Shown here: positions 4,911 through 5,652 of the stretch, piece after piece
Layout of the letters: every line of letters begins with the position of its first letter
Numbering within the stretch: the first letter of the stretch is position 1
From: Armatimonadetes bacterium RBG_19FT_COMBO_69_19
GTDB taxonomy: Bacteria; Sysuimicrobiota; Sysuimicrobiia; Sysuimicrobiales; Kaftiobacteriaceae
Reading direction: 5' to 3'
DNA length: 5,652 nucleotides
Assembly: GCA_001768125.1 (NCBI GenBank)
Contig: MENB01000078.1
Location: 11,365-17,016, forward strand
Made by a program: the position numbers and the translations under genes
Notes under the pieces: generated by a model
Told to the model about the DNA's origin: nothing
The model's database searches: none
The model's input: only the letters and a program-made list of their open reading frames with translations

Positions 4911-5652
4911 ATGGGTGCCTTTGCAGCCCTGCTGTTTACTGCCGTCACCTCCGCGGCGATGGGGTATGTCGCCCATCTCTTCGGCCTCGCCCACTTCCAC
5001 CTGATCGGAGGCATCCCGCTGGGTGCCGCCGGCATCGGCGCCGGCGCGGCGATCGGCGCCTCCATCGCCGTGAGGATGTTTGGCACGTACGACACCTCGA
5101 CGATGCGGATCGTCGCGCAGCTCGGCGGTCTGACGGCCTACCTGGGCGCCGTCGGCCTCGACTACCTGGGGAGCCACTCGAACGCACTGCTCACACCCGC
5201 CCTGTCACAGCTGGTGGAGGTCGTCAGGTACCTCCAGCTCCTGGTTCAGCAGGGGGGCGCGGCATTCGTGGAGCAGCTGCCCGGCCGGGTACAGATCCCG
5301 ATCGCGGTCCGGTTCTGGATCGGGGGCGTGCGGCTGGTCGTCGAGGTCGTCGGGGCGGTCGTGGCGACGGGCTGGATGCTGTCGCTTGCGACCGACGTGC
5401 CGTTCTGCTGGAAGAACCGGCGGTTCTTCGAGCTGCGCTCCCTCGTGGAGAGCGCGAACGCGCAGGCGGTCCGCGAGTGGGAGATGGCCATGAACCAGCG
5501 CCGCCCGGTCGAGGCCCGTGCGATCATGGCCCGCGTCCGCGCGGCGAAGGTCCGGCGGGACGACAAACGATGGGTGCGCATCGCCGTCCACCAGTGCACC
5601 GGCTGCCATGCGAGCCGGGTGCGTATCGAACGGCGGCGGCGCGCTCCCGGCT
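4911..5652 (+). CDS. Unrecognised membrane protein with basic CxxC tail, 3' end outside window
   Basis: An open frame of 247 codons running off the window edge without a stop. I do not recognise the family. The N-terminal half is hydrophobic: likely membrane segments at about 4-24, 31-54 (rich in Gly and Ala, with GxGxG-like packing at 38-49), 67-87 and 140-160. An amphipathic stretch lies at 96-123. After residue 162 the chain becomes hydrophilic and basic: VPFCWKNRRFF at 163-173 with Cys166, a probably helical section at 175-218, then VHQCTGCHASRVRI at 226-239 with Cys229 and Cys232, and an RRRR run at 241-244. The layout suggests a membrane anchor carrying a small cytoplasmic metal-binding or redox domain. 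Only three cysteines are visible, so a four-cysteine zinc site is not complete within the window, although His227, His233 or residues beyond the edge could contribute. The strong ribosome binding site, lack of in-frame stops and alternating hydrophobic pattern support a real gene. It is separated from smpB by 127 bases and is probably a new transcription unit. Confidence 0.8.
   Translation, partial: MGAFAALLFTAVTSAAMGYVAHLFGLAHFHLIGGIPLGAAGIGAGAAIGASIAVRMFGTYDTSTMRIVAQLGGLTAYLGAVGLDYLGSHSNALLTPALSQLVEVVRYLQLLVQQGGAAFVEQLPGRVQIPIAVRFWIGGVRLVVEVVGAVVATGWMLSLATDVPFCWKNRRFFELRSLVESANAQAVREWEMAMNQRRPVEARAIMARVRAAKVRRDDKRWVRIAVHQCTGCHASRVRIERRRRAPG

Noticed and set aside
4542..5177. A minus-strand open frame covering the smpB end, the gap and the start of the last gene
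   Set aside because: The translation is Gly/Ala/Arg-rich without domain features, and it conflicts with smpB and with the well-started + strand membrane protein.
5205..5609. A minus-strand frame opposite the last gene
   Set aside because: It mirrors a + strand frame that has a strong ribosome binding site, membrane segments and a cysteine motif; the minus translation shows nothing comparable.

Overview
This is a GC-rich (estimated by eye at about two thirds G+C), densely packed bacterial window. Every gene is on the + strand. GTG and TTG starts and stop/start overlaps are frequent. The organism cannot be named from the sequence. The Kbl protein recalls the Thermus-type enzyme, and the gene mix and base composition would suit a high-GC, possibly deep-branching lineage (Chloroflexota, Deinococcus-Thermus, Armatimonadota-like or a high-GC clostridial relative). 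That placement is inference only.

Layout. (1) Positions 1-235 hold the C-terminal end of threonine 3-dehydrogenase (tdh), followed at once by glycine C-acetyltransferase (kbl, about 245-1423). Together they form the two-step route from threonine to glycine plus acetyl-CoA. (2) Positions 1427-3652 hold three molybdenum cofactor genes in tandem: moeA (molybdate insertion), moaC (cyclic pyranopterin monophosphate synthesis) and a Mog/MoaB-type molybdopterin adenylyltransferase. (3) Positions 3649-4319 encode a PaaI-like hotdog thioesterase and an unrecognised 87-residue protein with three membrane segments. (4) smpB (4316-4783) encodes the tmRNA partner used in ribosome rescue. No gap between adjacent genes from tdh to smpB is larger than about 10 bases, and five junctions overlap, so the whole block is probably one translationally coupled operon whose start lies before the window.

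(5) The only real intergenic gap is 4784-4910. It has a locally AT-richer start, a weak extended -10-like element, a hairpin and a strong ribosome binding site. No tmRNA gene is recognisable in it. (6) From 4911 to the window edge runs an incomplete gene for an unrecognised membrane protein. It has hydrophobic segments in its first 160 residues, then a basic soluble tail containing a CxxC motif.

No RNA gene, mobile element, CRISPR array or convincing new defence-type system is visible. The points most worth following are the two unrecognised membrane proteins flanking smpB, a substituted proline in MoeA, and the operon's mixture of functions.
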